Positions 1 through 9,067 of a DNA stretch of 52,161 nt are shown piece by piece (the stretch's first letter is position 1; every line of letters starts with the position of its first letter). The DNA is taken from the NCBI GenBank assembly GCA_028818225.1, contig JAPPOG010000002.1, forward strand, positions 1 to 52,161. The letters run 5' to 3'. The position numbers were made by a program, and so were the translations under genes. Source of the DNA: Gammaproteobacteria bacterium. Its GTDB lineage: Bacteria > Pseudomonadota > Gammaproteobacteria > Pseudomonadales > Pseudohongiellaceae. The notes beneath the pieces are model-generated. The model was not told the DNA's origin, ran no database searches, and saw only the letters and a program-made list of their open reading frames with translations.

Positions 1-63
1 AAGTAATGATTACTGCGGTTTGCGGTTACAATTACTCACTCAAGTTAGATAGTTATATTGTTA

Positions 64-588
64 ATGAAGTATCAGGGAAACGTTTTTCTAATCGGCCCTA
101 TGGGCGTTGGAAAAACCACAATTGGCAAAATTCTGGCCGACCAACTGAATCTGCAATTCTTTGATTCGGATCGCGAAATTGAATTTTCGACCGGGGCGGA
201 TATTCCCTGGATTTTTGATGTGGAAGGGGAAAGTGGTTTTCGTATTCGTGAAACAAAGATGATTGATCAGCTTAGCGCTAAATCCAATATCGTATTGGCA
301 ACGGGTGGTGGAGCGGTGCTGGTCGAGGAGAATCGCAAACACCTGTCTGCTCGGGGAACAGTTGTTTACCTCCGTGCCTCAATTGCGCAGCAAGTAGAGC
401 GCACCAGCAGGGATAAAAACAGGCCATTACTGCAAACCGATAATCCAGAAAAGAAAATTCGGGAACTGATGGAAATTAGAGAACCACTTTATCTGGAAGT
501 GGCCGACATTATAATCGATACCAATAAGCGCAATGCTCGATCCGTCAGCCACGAGATTAACAAGCAACTTCTGCAAAATCAGAGTTAG
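64..588 (+). CDS. aroK: Shikimate kinase (AroK)
   Basis: Phosphorylates shikimate to shikimate 3-phosphate in the cytoplasmic chorismate pathway. A Walker A loop, GPMGVGKTT, lies at residues 11-19. The DSD pair (34-36), the FRIRE segment after DVEGE and the GGGAV stretch are the usual AroK shikimate- and Mg-binding positions. Length (174 aa) is normal for the family. I chose ATG 64 over an in-frame TTG two codons earlier because it reproduces the usual AroK N-terminus; no clear ribosome binding site is visible before either. aroB follows after 18 bp, so the two are very probably co-transcribed, as in most gammaproteobacteria. Bases 1-63 hold nothing I can assign; the preceding gene is probably just outside the window. 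Confidence 0.97.
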   Translation: MKYQGNVFLIGPMGVGKTTIGKILADQLNLQFFDSDREIEFSTGADIPWIFDVEGESGFRIRETKMIDQLSAKSNIVLATGGGAVLVEENRKHLSARGTVVYLRASIAQQVERTSRDKNRPLLQTDNPEKKIRELMEIREPLYLEVADIIIDTNKRNARSVSHEINKQLLQNQS

Positions 589-606
589 TCCAACGGAAGT
601 AAATCA

Positions 607-1698
607 ATGCAAACGGTTAATGTCGATTTAGATGATCGCAGCTATCCAATCTTTATTGGAGCCAATCTGCTAGATGACGATTCGCTGCTGCTTCCCTATA
701 TAGGGAGAGGCCGAGTCGTTATTATCACCAACGAAATCGTAGCGCCTCTGTACCTTGAAAAAGTAAAGCTACAACTAGGTGGGCAGTTTGCTTCTGCAAT
801 AGTTCTCCCTGATGGGGAAGAAACTAAATCTTTGGAGACGATCGCAAAGATTTACGACCATTTAATGGAAGGAAAATTCGATCGTAAGACTACGCTGGTA
901 GCACTTGGCGGCGGAGTTGTCGGTGATATAACCGGATTCGCAGCGGCTACCTATCAACGTGGAATTAATTTTCTGCAGATACCTACCACACTTTTGGCCC
1001 AAGTAGATTCTTCCGTCGGTGGTAAGACAGGAGTAAATCATCCTCTAGGCAAAAACATGATTGGTTCCTTCTATCAACCTCAATGTGTAGTTGCTGATAC
1101 GGAAGTTCTGCGAAGTTTGCCGGAAAGAGAGATTAAGGCCGGCGTCGCAGAAGTCATTAAATATGGCCTAATTAATAATTCAGGGTTTTTTACTTGGTTG
1201 GCTGATAACAGCGACGCAATTTTGACGCTGCAATCCTCAGCAGTATCCAAGGCAGTGCAGATTTGCTGTGAGGCCAAGGCAGCTATTGTCGCGGAGGATG
1301 AAAAAGAAGCCGGGGTAAGAGCCTTGTTAAACCTGGGACATACCTTTGGGCATGCGATAGAGACGGCCACAGGCTATGGCAGCTGGTTGCATGGCGAAAC
1401 TGTTGCTATGGGCATGGTTATGGCGGCTGATTTATCGAGACGTCTGGGGTGGTTGGATGCGCAGGAGGCGCTGCGAATCAGGCAGGTAATTGAGGAAAAT
1501 TATGGTATGCCGGTGGTGCCGCCTGCCGATATAACGGTAGAGCAGTATCTCGACTTAATGTCATCCGACAAAAAGGCCGAACTCGGAAAGATTCGCTTTA
1601 TTCTCCTAAAGGCCATTGGTGAAGCGGTAATAGAAGGTGATGTTGACGACGAGCTACTCAATTCAACGTTAACCGCCGGAAGCCAGCTTTGCCTGTGA
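607..1698 (+). CDS. aroB: 3-dehydroquinate synthase (AroB)
   Basis: Cyclises DAHP to 3-dehydroquinate, the second step of the shikimate pathway, using NAD and a divalent metal. The protein is 363 aa, the normal size. The nucleotide-binding region reads GGGVVGDITGFAAATYQRG (about residues 101-119) and is followed by the substrate loop GGKTGVNHPLGKNMIG. The metal ligands are in the GHTFGHAIE and LHGETVAMG motifs. It sits directly after aroK in the same operon and its stop codon overlaps the likely GTG start of damX (GTGA), which implies translational coupling. The reading frame is intact and nothing is unusual. Confidence 0.97.
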   Translation: MQTVNVDLDDRSYPIFIGANLLDDDSLLLPYIGRGRVVIITNEIVAPLYLEKVKLQLGGQFASAIVLPDGEETKSLETIAKIYDHLMEGKFDRKTTLVALGGGVVGDITGFAAATYQRGINFLQIPTTLLAQVDSSVGGKTGVNHPLGKNMIGSFYQPQCVVADTEVLRSLPEREIKAGVAEVIKYGLINNSGFFTWLADNSDAILTLQSSAVSKAVQICCEAKAAIVAEDEKEAGVRALLNLGHTFGHAIETATGYGSWLHGETVAMGMVMAADLSRRLGWLDAQEALRIRQVIEENYGMPVVPPADITVEQYLDLMSSDKKAELGKIRFILLKAIGEAVIEGDVDDELLNSTLTAGSQLCL

Positions 1699-3161
1699 AA
1701 AAATATACTAAGAATCTAAACCTTGCCTATGATCCTTTTGGGCCTGCGGCTGCGGCTAAGAGGCTGTTTGGCGGTGGTAATCGGCAACAGTTGTTGGATC
1801 AAATCATAGAACACTCACTTTATAGTCAGTCGATCATGTCAGTCACTGGCTGTCTCGGCTGCGGCAAAACGACACTGGCAAAGACCTACTGCCAGAGTTT
1901 TGGCGGCGAAGCAGTTTGCGCTTTCGTCCCCGCCACACTCTTTATGAACAAGTCCCAGTTTCTGGAGAAATTGGGAGAACAAATTCCGGTTCATCTTAAT
2001 GATCAGGAAACTGATTCCGCCGTAGGCAGTATTCATCGATATGCTTCCCAGTTAGATCTGGAAATGAAAGCTTTGATGCTTGTCGTCGACGATGCTCACG
2101 AGTTAAGCAGTGATGTTTTAAATCTCATTATGGCTATCAAAAATAGTCCTGCTGCTGCGATCCACGTTTTAATGTTTGGAGAAACCCAATTACAAAGCAT
2201 GCTGCAAAGTGCGTTGTCAGGAAAAGCGGATCTGACACTAATTGAAATTGAAATGTCAGAGCTGGGAGGAGAAGATACGGTCGAATATGTAAAATTCAAA
2301 TTGGCCGAAGCAGGATATGATGGCGAGCTACCAATTAGCGTAAGTGAATTAGGAAACATTCATAACCTATCAAATGGGATACCTGGCACTATTAATGCGC
2401 TAGTCTCCAACGCTTTAGAGGAAGTTAATTTCTCTGCGACTGTTAGTGAAAAATTACCGGGTTTAATTTCTTTAGGGAATCGGTACTGGGCAGTCGCTGC
2501 GACACTCGTGGTGCTATTGCTTGGCGCTCTTTTCGTAATGGATCCCGATCCTCGTTTGGATCAACAACAATCAGTTGCGGATCGGGGGAGTTCAATTTCC
2601 ATTCCTGTCACTTTAGAGAGTACCGCAGCAACTACCCTGAATACAGGAACTATTGCGGCTGCGGAAGTCGTCACTGATTTTGAACAGCAAGTTACGACCA
2701 TTAAAGAGACATCAGCAGCGATTGACGAGGCTGCAATTGACGTAATCGATTCTGTTGTTGATGCCGAAATCATTGCTGGTGCCACGGCTACGGAAACTGA
2801 CAGCCCAGAAGCGCTTAAAGAAGAGCTTAAAGAAGAGCCCGCGCCTGACATTAGTGCATTCGAACAGGCCTTGCTGGAATTTCCCGCTTCATCCTATACC
2901 GTCCAGATTATGGGATCGCACTCTGAAGCAAGCGTGCAACGGTTTGTTCAAGATGAGCTTAATGCAGCACAGCGGGGTTATTTCGAAACCAGGTTTCAGG
3001 AAAAACCCTGGTTTGTGGTGGTGCTGGGTAATTTTGAGAATCGCGCCGATGCCTCGAAGGCAATTGCTGAACTCCCGGCATCGATTCAATCGCTGCAGCC
3101 CTGGATTCGCACACTGGCGGATATTCAATCCGATATCCGAGAACTAATCGCTACCAATTAA
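1695..3161 (+). CDS. damX: DamX-type ATPase/SPOR-domain cell division protein
   Basis: An inner-membrane protein with three visible parts. First is an N-terminal AAA-type ATPase module with Walker A (GCLGCGKTT, about residue 53) and Walker B (LMLVVDDAH). Second is one membrane segment (about residues 264-283, WAVAATLVVLLLGALFVM). Third is a periplasmic part with an acidic Ala/Thr/Glu-rich linker and a C-terminal SPOR domain (SYTVQIMGSHSEAS through WFVVVLGNF). SPOR domains bind denuded glycan at the septum, so a division role is inferred. DamX lies downstream of aroKB across gammaproteobacteria. The GTG at 1695 overlaps the aroB stop codon; a TTG two codons earlier is the alternative start. 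In Pseudomonas gltBD follow damX; here hemE follows instead. Confidence 0.88.
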   Translation: MKKYTKNLNLAYDPFGPAAAAKRLFGGGNRQQLLDQIIEHSLYSQSIMSVTGCLGCGKTTLAKTYCQSFGGEAVCAFVPATLFMNKSQFLEKLGEQIPVHLNDQETDSAVGSIHRYASQLDLEMKALMLVVDDAHELSSDVLNLIMAIKNSPAAAIHVLMFGETQLQSMLQSALSGKADLTLIEIEMSELGGEDTVEYVKFKLAEAGYDGELPISVSELGNIHNLSNGIPGTINALVSNALEEVNFSATVSEKLPGLISLGNRYWAVAATLVVLLLGALFVMDPDPRLDQQQSVADRGSSISIPVTLESTAATTLNTGTIAAAEVVTDFEQQVTTIKETSAAIDEAAIDVIDSVVDAEIIAGATATETDSPEALKEELKEEPAPDISAFEQALLEFPASSYTVQIMGSHSEASVQRFVQDELNAAQRGYFETRFQEKPWFVVVLGNFENRADASKAIAELPASIQSLQPWIRTLADIQSDIRELIATN

Positions 3162-3184
3162 GGGTATCGTGAGGGCTGGCAAAC

Positions 3185-3212
3185 TTGTGTCAGTAATTGC
3201 CTCGTGTACAAT
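3185..3212 (+). promoter_or_regulatory. Candidate sigma-70 promoter for hemE
   Basis: TTGTGT (3185-3190), 16 bp, then TACAAT (3207-3212), 83 bp before the hemE start and just after damX ends. The -10 box has one mismatch to consensus and the -35 box is weaker. No terminator was found between damX and hemE, so read-through is also possible. Confidence 0.4.
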
Positions 3213-3295
3213 TGCCCGCCGTTAGCTCTGGACTCGCTGATAAATGATGCTGAGCCTTGAGCTGCAATGCATTACTGAATACATCAGGATTTTTC

Positions 3296-4357
3296 GTGTC
3301 TCTAAAAAACGATCGATTTCTCAGAGCGCTCATGCGGGAGCCAGTTGATGTCACTCCAGTCTGGATGATGCGCCAGGCGGGTCGCTATCTGCCGGAATAC
3401 CGAGCTACGCGAAAGCAGGCCGGTAATTTTCTAAATCTCTGCCAGACTCCAGAACTGGCCTGTGAAGTGACGCTGCAACCTTTAAAGCGCTTCGCCTTTG
3501 ATGCGGCTATTCTGTTTTCAGACATTCTTACGATTCCGGATGCAATGGGGCAGGGCCTGTATTTCGAAGAAGGTGAAGGCCCACGATTCAGGAAAGTAAT
3601 CCGAAGTGCCCAAGATGTTGAGCAGTTACCAGAACTCGATGCCGGCTCTGATCTCGCCTATGTAATGGATGCAGTTTCCCTGATCAGAAAGGAGCTGAAT
3701 GGCTCGGTACCATTGATCGGTTTTTCAGGTAGTCCCTGGACTCTCGCCACCTACATGATTGAGGGCGGAGGCAGTAAAGATTTTCGGGTTGCCAAAGAGT
3801 TTATGTACAACAATCCGGAATCGATGCACCTGCTGCTGGATAAGCTGGCTAAGGCTGTAACGGATTACCTGAATTGCCAGATAAATGCGGGAGCCCAGGC
3901 GGTTCAAATTTTCGATACCTGGGGCGGCATTTTAACGACTTCCAGTTATCTCGAATATTCCCTTGGCTACATGAAAAAAATCGTTTCAAACCTGATCAGG
4001 GAACGAGAAGGAAGGCCTGTGCCGGTCATCTTGTTCACCAAGAATGGTGGTCTCTGGTTAGAGGCGATAGCCAACTCAGGAGCTAACGCCGTTGCCCTTG
4101 ACTGGACAATAGATATAGGCACAGCGCGACAGCGAATCGGTCAGCACTGTGCTCTGCAGGGAAATATGGATCCTTCTATTCTTTATGCGTCACCCAGTGC
4201 TATTAAAAATGAAGTTGGAAATATCCTGGCAAGTTATGGGTCTGGAGATGGCCACGTATTCAACCTCGGTCATGGCATTACGCCTGAAGTCAATCCAGAT
4301 CACGTCAGTGCCTTTGTAGATGCTGTGCATGAGCTCTCCAGTCGATATCACGCTTGA
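3296..4357 (+). CDS. hemE: Uroporphyrinogen decarboxylase (HemE)
   Basis: Decarboxylates uroporphyrinogen III to coproporphyrinogen III in haem synthesis. The family signature [13 protein letters not shown] is near the N-terminus. The second signature lies around [19 protein letters not shown], and HVFNLGHGI near the C-terminus is also typical. Several in-frame codons exist upstream. I place the start at GTG 3296 because AGGA (3286-3289) lies 6 bp before it and the resulting N-terminus ([11 protein letters not shown]) matches the family. This gives 353 aa, the usual length. The gene overlaps the start of folK, so the two are probably co-translated. Confidence 0.96.
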   Translation: MSLKNDRFLRALMREPVDVTPVWMMRQAGRYLPEYRATRKQAGNFLNLCQTPELACEVTLQPLKRFAFDAAILFSDILTIPDAMGQGLYFEEGEGPRFRKVIRSAQDVEQLPELDAGSDLAYVMDAVSLIRKELNGSVPLIGFSGSPWTLATYMIEGGGSKDFRVAKEFMYNNPESMHLLLDKLAKAVTDYLNCQINAGAQAVQIFDTWGGILTTSSYLEYSLGYMKKIVSNLIREREGRPVPVILFTKNGGLWLEAIANSGANAVALDWTIDIGTARQRIGQHCALQGNMDPSILYASPSAIKNEVGNILASYGSGDGHVFNLGHGITPEVNPDHVSAFVDAVHELSSRYHA

Positions 4358-4871
4358 GGCAACTGGCTCCATTACGGCGATAATCGGGCTTGGTGCCAAT
4401 ATGCCCTCTAATTTTGGTAGCCCACTTGAGACGCTTAGTGAAGCAATGAAAAGACTCAAGGCAAAGTATTCTGAAATTGCTTGCTCTTCTTTTTATCAAA
4501 CTGAAGCTGTGGATTGTGCGCCAGGCACTGCCGACTTCATTAATGTCGTTGTTGCGCTTAAGCTTAATTTACAGAGTAGTGCCTCTGAGTTATTACTGTA
4601 TTTACAGGAGCTGGAAAAGAATTTTGGCAGGGTCGACTCAGACTCGGAAAACGCACCACGGCCGCTGGATCTGGACATTCTCTGGTTTGGTAACCAGCAA
4701 GTATCAGCACCCGGGCTGACAATACCCCATCCCCGGGCTACGCGACGCCGATTTGTCATGGAGCCACTGGCAGAGATAGCGCCTAATTTAATAGTTACCG
4801 GGGAATCCAAAACTGCTCTGGCACTGCTAGAAAGCCTGCCATTACTCCCTGCTGTCAGCCGCTTAAGCTAA
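4329..4871 (+). CDS. folK: HPPK, folate pathway pyrophosphokinase (FolK)
   Basis: Transfers pyrophosphate from ATP to 6-hydroxymethyl-7,8-dihydropterin, the step before dihydropteroate synthase (folP lies at 19.7 kb). The HPPK signature [11 protein letters not shown], including the two Mg-binding Asp residues, is present. It is followed by the ATP loop [21 protein letters not shown]. The N-terminal strand AIIGLGANM is typical. ATG 4329 lies within the end of hemE (29 bp overlap); an ATG at 4320 is an alternative. About 180 aa is slightly longer than usual because roughly 14 residues precede the conserved core. The 280 bp after folK contain no gene I can support. Confidence 0.9.
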   Translation: MSSPVDITLEATGSITAIIGLGANMPSNFGSPLETLSEAMKRLKAKYSEIACSSFYQTEAVDCAPGTADFINVVVALKLNLQSSASELLLYLQELEKNFGRVDSDSENAPRPLDLDILWFGNQQVSAPGLTIPHPRATRRRFVMEPLAEIAPNLIVTGESKTALALLESLPLLPAVSRLS

Positions 4872-5151
4872 ATTCATGCTATATCCTATTGAATTAGTTG
4901 GGAAAATTAGAAGCGGGATCAAATCGCGGCGACTTTAACCATCCCTGTATCTGGGGCTAAACCAGAGTGCTTATGGGATGAAAAGACAGTCGATTTAAAT
5001 GCAATTCGGTCGATGTTAGTGATAAGCTTACAGAGTTGTTTGGTGTGCGCAATAAGCCTAAAAATAGCACCTGCAGCACGGTATCAAGGGCTCTCAAGGC
5101 TTGGCATGGAGCAAGCTTTGTGAGGTAAAGAGAGACAAATAAACAAGAAAT

Positions 5152-6078
5152 ATGACCCAAATGCGTTCCGTCAAACCAACAACAGCTTTCGCAGTGCTTG
5201 CAGCTATCGGCATGCAGGGACAGATTGCTGTTGCCCAACAGGACGACGCTAATGTTTCGGTCACTGCGGAATCAGATACTTTCGCCAGCTTTCGCATTGC
5301 GCCAACCTCGGTGCTGAGTGAAGCCATCGCGCCTTTGTTTGAAATACAACGCAGCCTTGAAGCTAGTGATGTTCAAGGGCATGTGGTTGAGGATGCGCTA
5401 AATTTTAATCTCGGATTAGAGATTACTCCCATCGAAGGCTTGAATATTCGGGCGGATGCGTGGCAGCAAGAAATCAATGAGGTTCCTGGGAACATAACCA
5501 GGGATTCACAAAGCAATCTTCCCAAGCTTTATATCGAAAATTCAGCCATTAATGAATTTAATATCGATAACCCGTTTATTGGATCGAATCTGGAATCCAG
5601 TGGTTTCGATATCGGCGCGTCCTATGTCTGGGACACAAACCGTTACGGGCAATTTACCCTAAGCACAAAAACGACCTATGTGCAGAATTTCGAGAACAAT
5701 GGGTCCCTGTTAGAGCTTATTGATAGTAACCTGGGTGATACAAGCGACCGCATGGTTAGCCCTGAACTTCAAAGTAGCCTGATGCTAACCTGGGAGTTTG
5801 GTAATCATACTGCCAGCGCGATCACCAACTACTTCGATTCATTTAAAGATATTAGCGAATTGGATCTGGATGAAATAAACGCACTGGTTGATGACATTAC
5901 TACCGTGGACCTGCAGTATGGCTACAGTGTTGAAACAGGTAATAACGACCGGGCAATTATTTCTTTTGGAATTCGTAATATCTTCAATGAAAGTACAGCG
6001 CAATTTTTAAATTCCAATACCCGAATACTCGATCAGAATGGCCGCGTCGCATACGGCTCGATCAAATATCAGTTTTAA
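5152..6078 (+). CDS. Plug-less TonB-dependent-receptor-like barrel protein
   Basis: 308 residues with a clear Sec signal peptide (cleavage near IAVAQ) followed almost at once by sequence typical of the last third of a TonB-dependent receptor barrel. Visible features are an ALNFNLGLEITPIEGLNIRA strand pair, an ESSGFDIGASY motif, a GQFTLSTKTTYV strand, a late VDLQYGY segment, SFGIRNIFNE and a terminal aromatic residue (YQF). The plug domain, TonB box and first two-thirds of the barrel are absent. It is either a deletion derivative that kept its leader and C-terminal strands, or a genuinely small outer-membrane protein. No ligand can be named. The start is ATG 5152, with a second ATG nine bases later; no strong ribosome binding site is seen. 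Confidence 0.55.
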   Translation: MTQMRSVKPTTAFAVLAAIGMQGQIAVAQQDDANVSVTAESDTFASFRIAPTSVLSEAIAPLFEIQRSLEASDVQGHVVEDALNFNLGLEITPIEGLNIRADAWQQEINEVPGNITRDSQSNLPKLYIENSAINEFNIDNPFIGSNLESSGFDIGASYVWDTNRYGQFTLSTKTTYVQNFENNGSLLELIDSNLGDTSDRMVSPELQSSLMLTWEFGNHTASAITNYFDSFKDISELDLDEINALVDDITTVDLQYGYSVETGNNDRAIISFGIRNIFNESTAQFLNSNTRILDQNGRVAYGSIKYQF

Positions 6079-6144
6079 AAATTTAGTAATTCTTGACTCA
6101 GTGCACTGCCGTCCCGGTCAGGGCTTCTCCACTTTTCGACGGAC

Positions 6145-6171
6145 AAAAAAAACCCCGAAAGTTACGGGGTT
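6145..6171 (-). terminator. Intrinsic terminator after comF
   Basis: Stem AACCCCG (6151-6157) with CGGGGTT (6165-6171), a 7-nt loop, and an A8 run at 6145-6152. On the minus strand this is a 7-bp hairpin followed by a U tract. It lies about 155 bp after the comF stop codon, facing the 3' end of the barrel gene. Confidence 0.75.
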
Positions 6172-6326
6172 AAAGGTCTGCTCTATACAACTGGTTTGTA
6201 ACTGTCTACAAAAACCGTAAGCAATAACAACATTGGATGGTTTTAAGTATATTGAGAATCTGATTTGCTTCTGTGGCCTGTTTCACAGTTCAAAACTGTT
6301 GTTTAACCCTGGGATAAATCTTCTGG

Positions 6327-7070
6327 TCAGAGGGTTGCTCGTGCCAGACACCACACGTCAATCTGCCGTATTCCCTGCCCTTCAATGGTGGCAGCCAAAC
6401 TTTTTGCCGTTGCCATCGTGGTTACAACATCATCGATAATTGCGATGTGGTTCACACTTTTAAGACGCTCTATTTCGATGCAGGAAAAAGCCCCCCGCTG
6501 ATTTCTTTTCCTCTTAACTGCACTTTCAAGCTCAGCCTGGGATTGAGTATTTTTCACCTTCTCAAACAGACCATCCCCAAGGGGAATGGCGGTACGCCTC
6601 GAAACCACTTTGCTTATTTCCAGTGCTTGATTGAATCCCCGACGTTTCAATTTAGATCGGTGGAGTGGAACAGGAAGCAGCAAATCTGGTTTCGAAATTC
6701 CTGCGTACTCATTCAGGAATGAGTTTGCCATTAAATTTGATAGGGTGAACCCGATGTCTAGCTGGGCGTGAAACTTGAATCGGGCTAATAGTTTTTTTAC
6801 TGGGGATGAATAGTGAAACAGTCCTTTACAAAAACTAAAAGGCAGGGGATCGATTAGGCATCTAGCGCAGTAATTGAAATGTAATCCAGAATCAGGAAGA
6901 GGAATGCCGCATGTATGACAAGACTTGCTTATCCACGGAAGGTCTGCATAGCAATGGTGACAGAGACTGAGCACAGAGTTGGTTGTTACTGAGCAAACGA
7001 TGCATGGAGAGGGGACAAACTCCCGCAATTTTGCAGACCACCTGGTAAAGTCGGGCTCAGTGCCTTTCAT
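6327..7070 (-). CDS. comF: ComF family amidophosphoribosyltransferase-like protein
   Basis: Homologous to ComF/GntX, linked to DNA uptake and use of external DNA. The biochemical activity is not settled. The N-terminal half has paired cysteines (CIVC, CHHC, CHTC, CARC) expected to form a zinc-binding module. The C-terminal half is a PRTase fold with LPVPLHRSKLKRRGFNQALE and a PRPP-loop-like IAIIDDVVTTMATAKSLA. In that loop the usual TTG is TTM, a small departure. Length (247 aa) is normal. It is divergent from the acyl-CoA dehydrogenase gene and ends at its own terminator. In many gammaproteobacteria comF sits next to bio genes; none are seen here. Confidence 0.88.
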   Translation of the reverse strand: MKGTEPDFTRWSAKLREFVPSPCIVCSVTTNSVLSLCHHCYADLPWISKSCHTCGIPLPDSGLHFNYCARCLIDPLPFSFCKGLFHYSSPVKKLLARFKFHAQLDIGFTLSNLMANSFLNEYAGISKPDLLLPVPLHRSKLKRRGFNQALEISKVVSRRTAIPLGDGLFEKVKNTQSQAELESAVKRKRNQRGAFSCIEIERLKSVNHIAIIDDVVTTMATAKSLAATIEGQGIRQIDVWCLARATL

Positions 7071-7240
7071 GCTCGGTTCTCTTGGGGTTCACAAGTAAAA
7101 GTGGAGAAAGTTTAGTTCCGCGGGCAAATTTCGCTAAGGATTTGGCTCCTAAAGTATCGGTAGCCAAGTCCTTCACTTATAATTGCGGCTCTTTTTACAC
7201 CAGGAAACAGTTAAACACGAAGTGATTGGGGGAACAGGCA

Positions 7241-9034
7241 ATGGGAGCCTACCGCGCGCCACTGAGAGATATTGAATTTCTCTTACAAAATGTATTTCAA
7301 GCTGAAAAGATTTTCAGTGCCATGCCGGAAACGGCAGAGGTAACCGATGACCTGTCTTCCGCTATTTTGGAAGAGGCTGGAAAAATTGCCGAGCAATTAC
7401 TGTCGCCAATTAACCAAACTGGTGATCAGGAGGCTTGTCGGCTAGAGAACGGTAACGTTATTACGCCAGAGGGATTTAAAGAAGCCTATGCCGCTTATGT
7501 TGAGGGAGGTTGGCCAAGTCTGACTGGTGATGTGAAATACGGTGGCCAGGGAATGCCCAAAGTGTTGTCAGCGATGATTGAAGAAATGTTTTTCGGTGCA
7601 AACTCTTCTTTCTGTCTCTATACAATCCTCACGACCGGTGCGACTTTAACGTTAAGCAATCACGCAAGTGAGGAACTGAAGAAGGCTTATCTTCCCAAGA
7701 TGCTGGCGGGTACCTGGGCGGGCACTATGTGCTTAACCGAACCCCATGCCGGAACCGATCTGGGGATTATCAACACTAAAGCAGTGCCCAACGCCGCAGG
7801 TAGTTACGACATTAGCGGTACTAAAATATTCATAACTGCCGGTGATCATGATTTAGCCGAAAACATTATTCACCTGGTACTGGCGAAATTGCCGGATGCA
7901 CCTGCGGGACCGAGGGGAATCTCTTTGTTTTTGGTGCCCAAGATACTGGTCAATGATGATGGCAGCCTGGGTGGTTCCAATAATGTTAATACTGGCTCAA
8001 TCGAGCACAAGATGGGAATTAAAGCGTCGGCGACTTGCGTGCTGAATTTTGAAAACTCGCAGGGGCTTTTGGTCGGTGAACTGAATAGTGGATTATCTAA
8101 TTTGTTCACTATGATGAATTATGAGCGCCTCTCGATGGGTTTGCAGGGTAATGGCTTGGCAGAAAGCTCATACCAGCTTGCTTCCGATTACGCCAAAGAA
8201 AGGCTCCAGGGGCGGGCGGCAACCGGACCCGAATTTGCGGGCAAACCAGCCGATCCAATTCTTGTTCACCCCGATGTTCGACGCATGTTACTCACTATGA
8301 GAGTTAATACCCTGGCAGGAAGGGCGTTGTCTCTCTACTCGGCGTTTCAATTGGATATTGTCCGTTTCCATCCCGATGAGGCGGCAAGAAAGAAAGCAAG
8401 CCAACTGGTTTCATTGTTAATCCCCGTGCAGAAAGCCTATTGTACTGATCGCGGTTTCGAGTCCTGTGTCCTGGGACAACAAGTACTCGGCGGACATGGT
8501 TATATTGCTGAGTGGGGATTGGAACAGAACGTGCGCGATGCGCGTATTTCACAAATCTATGAGGGAGCGAATGGCATTCAGGCACTCGATCTCATGGGCA
8601 GAAAAACTGTTCGGGCTAACGGTGAACTTCTCGACATTCTGAAAGAAGAAATTGATGAATTCATGGCCAGACATCAAGACAGTGCTGACATGAAGGAAGG
8701 ATTATTGAAACTGAACGCTATTGTCGATGAACTCAGCGTGGTAACAAAAGATGTAATTTCCATCGCCAAAGAAAATCCCAATGAAATCGGTGCTGCTTCC
8801 TATCCCTATATGGAGTTAATGGGACTGACTTTGTTCTGTTTTATGTGGCAACGAATCATCGCCGCGGCGCTGGAGGCGAAAGACGAAAACGAAGGCTCTG
8901 ATGACTATTTAGATGGGTTGTTAAATAGCGGTGAGTTTTTCATGAGCCGTCTATTACCGAAATCCAGGGCACTGGTTGCGGAAATCCGAGCTGGAGCGGG
9001 TTCTTTAATGGCGATGACGGCTCAACAGTTTTAG
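7241..9034 (+). CDS. Acyl-CoA dehydrogenase (DmdC/FadE5-like)
   Basis: A 597-aa FAD-dependent acyl-CoA dehydrogenase of the long form with an additional C-terminal domain. The N-terminus (MGAYRAPLRDIEFLL) is characteristic of this subfamily. The FAD/acyl-CoA region includes MCLTEPHAGTDLG and GTKIFITAGDHD. The catalytic-base segment is IYEGANGIQALDLMGRK. Relatives include 3-methylmercaptopropionyl-CoA dehydrogenase (DmdC) and fatty acyl-CoA dehydrogenases, and sequence reading alone does not separate them. I chose ATG 7241 because it has a GGGGGA site 6 bp upstream and matches the family start; a TTG at 7226 is also in frame. It stands alone, without dmdB or dmdD neighbours. Confidence 0.92.
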   Translation: MGAYRAPLRDIEFLLQNVFQAEKIFSAMPETAEVTDDLSSAILEEAGKIAEQLLSPINQTGDQEACRLENGNVITPEGFKEAYAAYVEGGWPSLTGDVKYGGQGMPKVLSAMIEEMFFGANSSFCLYTILTTGATLTLSNHASEELKKAYLPKMLAGTWAGTMCLTEPHAGTDLGIINTKAVPNAAGSYDISGTKIFITAGDHDLAENIIHLVLAKLPDAPAGPRGISLFLVPKILVNDDGSLGGSNNVNTGSIEHKMGIKASATCVLNFENSQGLLVGELNSGLSNLFTMMNYERLSMGLQGNGLAESSYQLASDYAKERLQGRAATGPEFAGKPADPILVHPDVRRMLLTMRVNTLAGRALSLYSAFQLDIVRFHPDEAARKKASQLVSLLIPVQKAYCTDRGFESCVLGQQVLGGHGYIAEWGLEQNVRDARISQIYEGANGIQALDLMGRKTVRANGELLDILKEEIDEFMARHQDSADMKEGLLKLNAIVDELSVVTKDVISIAKENPNEIGAASYPYMELMGLTLFCFMWQRIIAAALEAKDENEGSDDYLDGLLNSGEFFMSRLLPKSRALVAEIRAGAGSLMAMTAQQF

Positions 9035-9067
9035 CCGCATTTTCAGGCTATGCATGTGGATTGGCGG

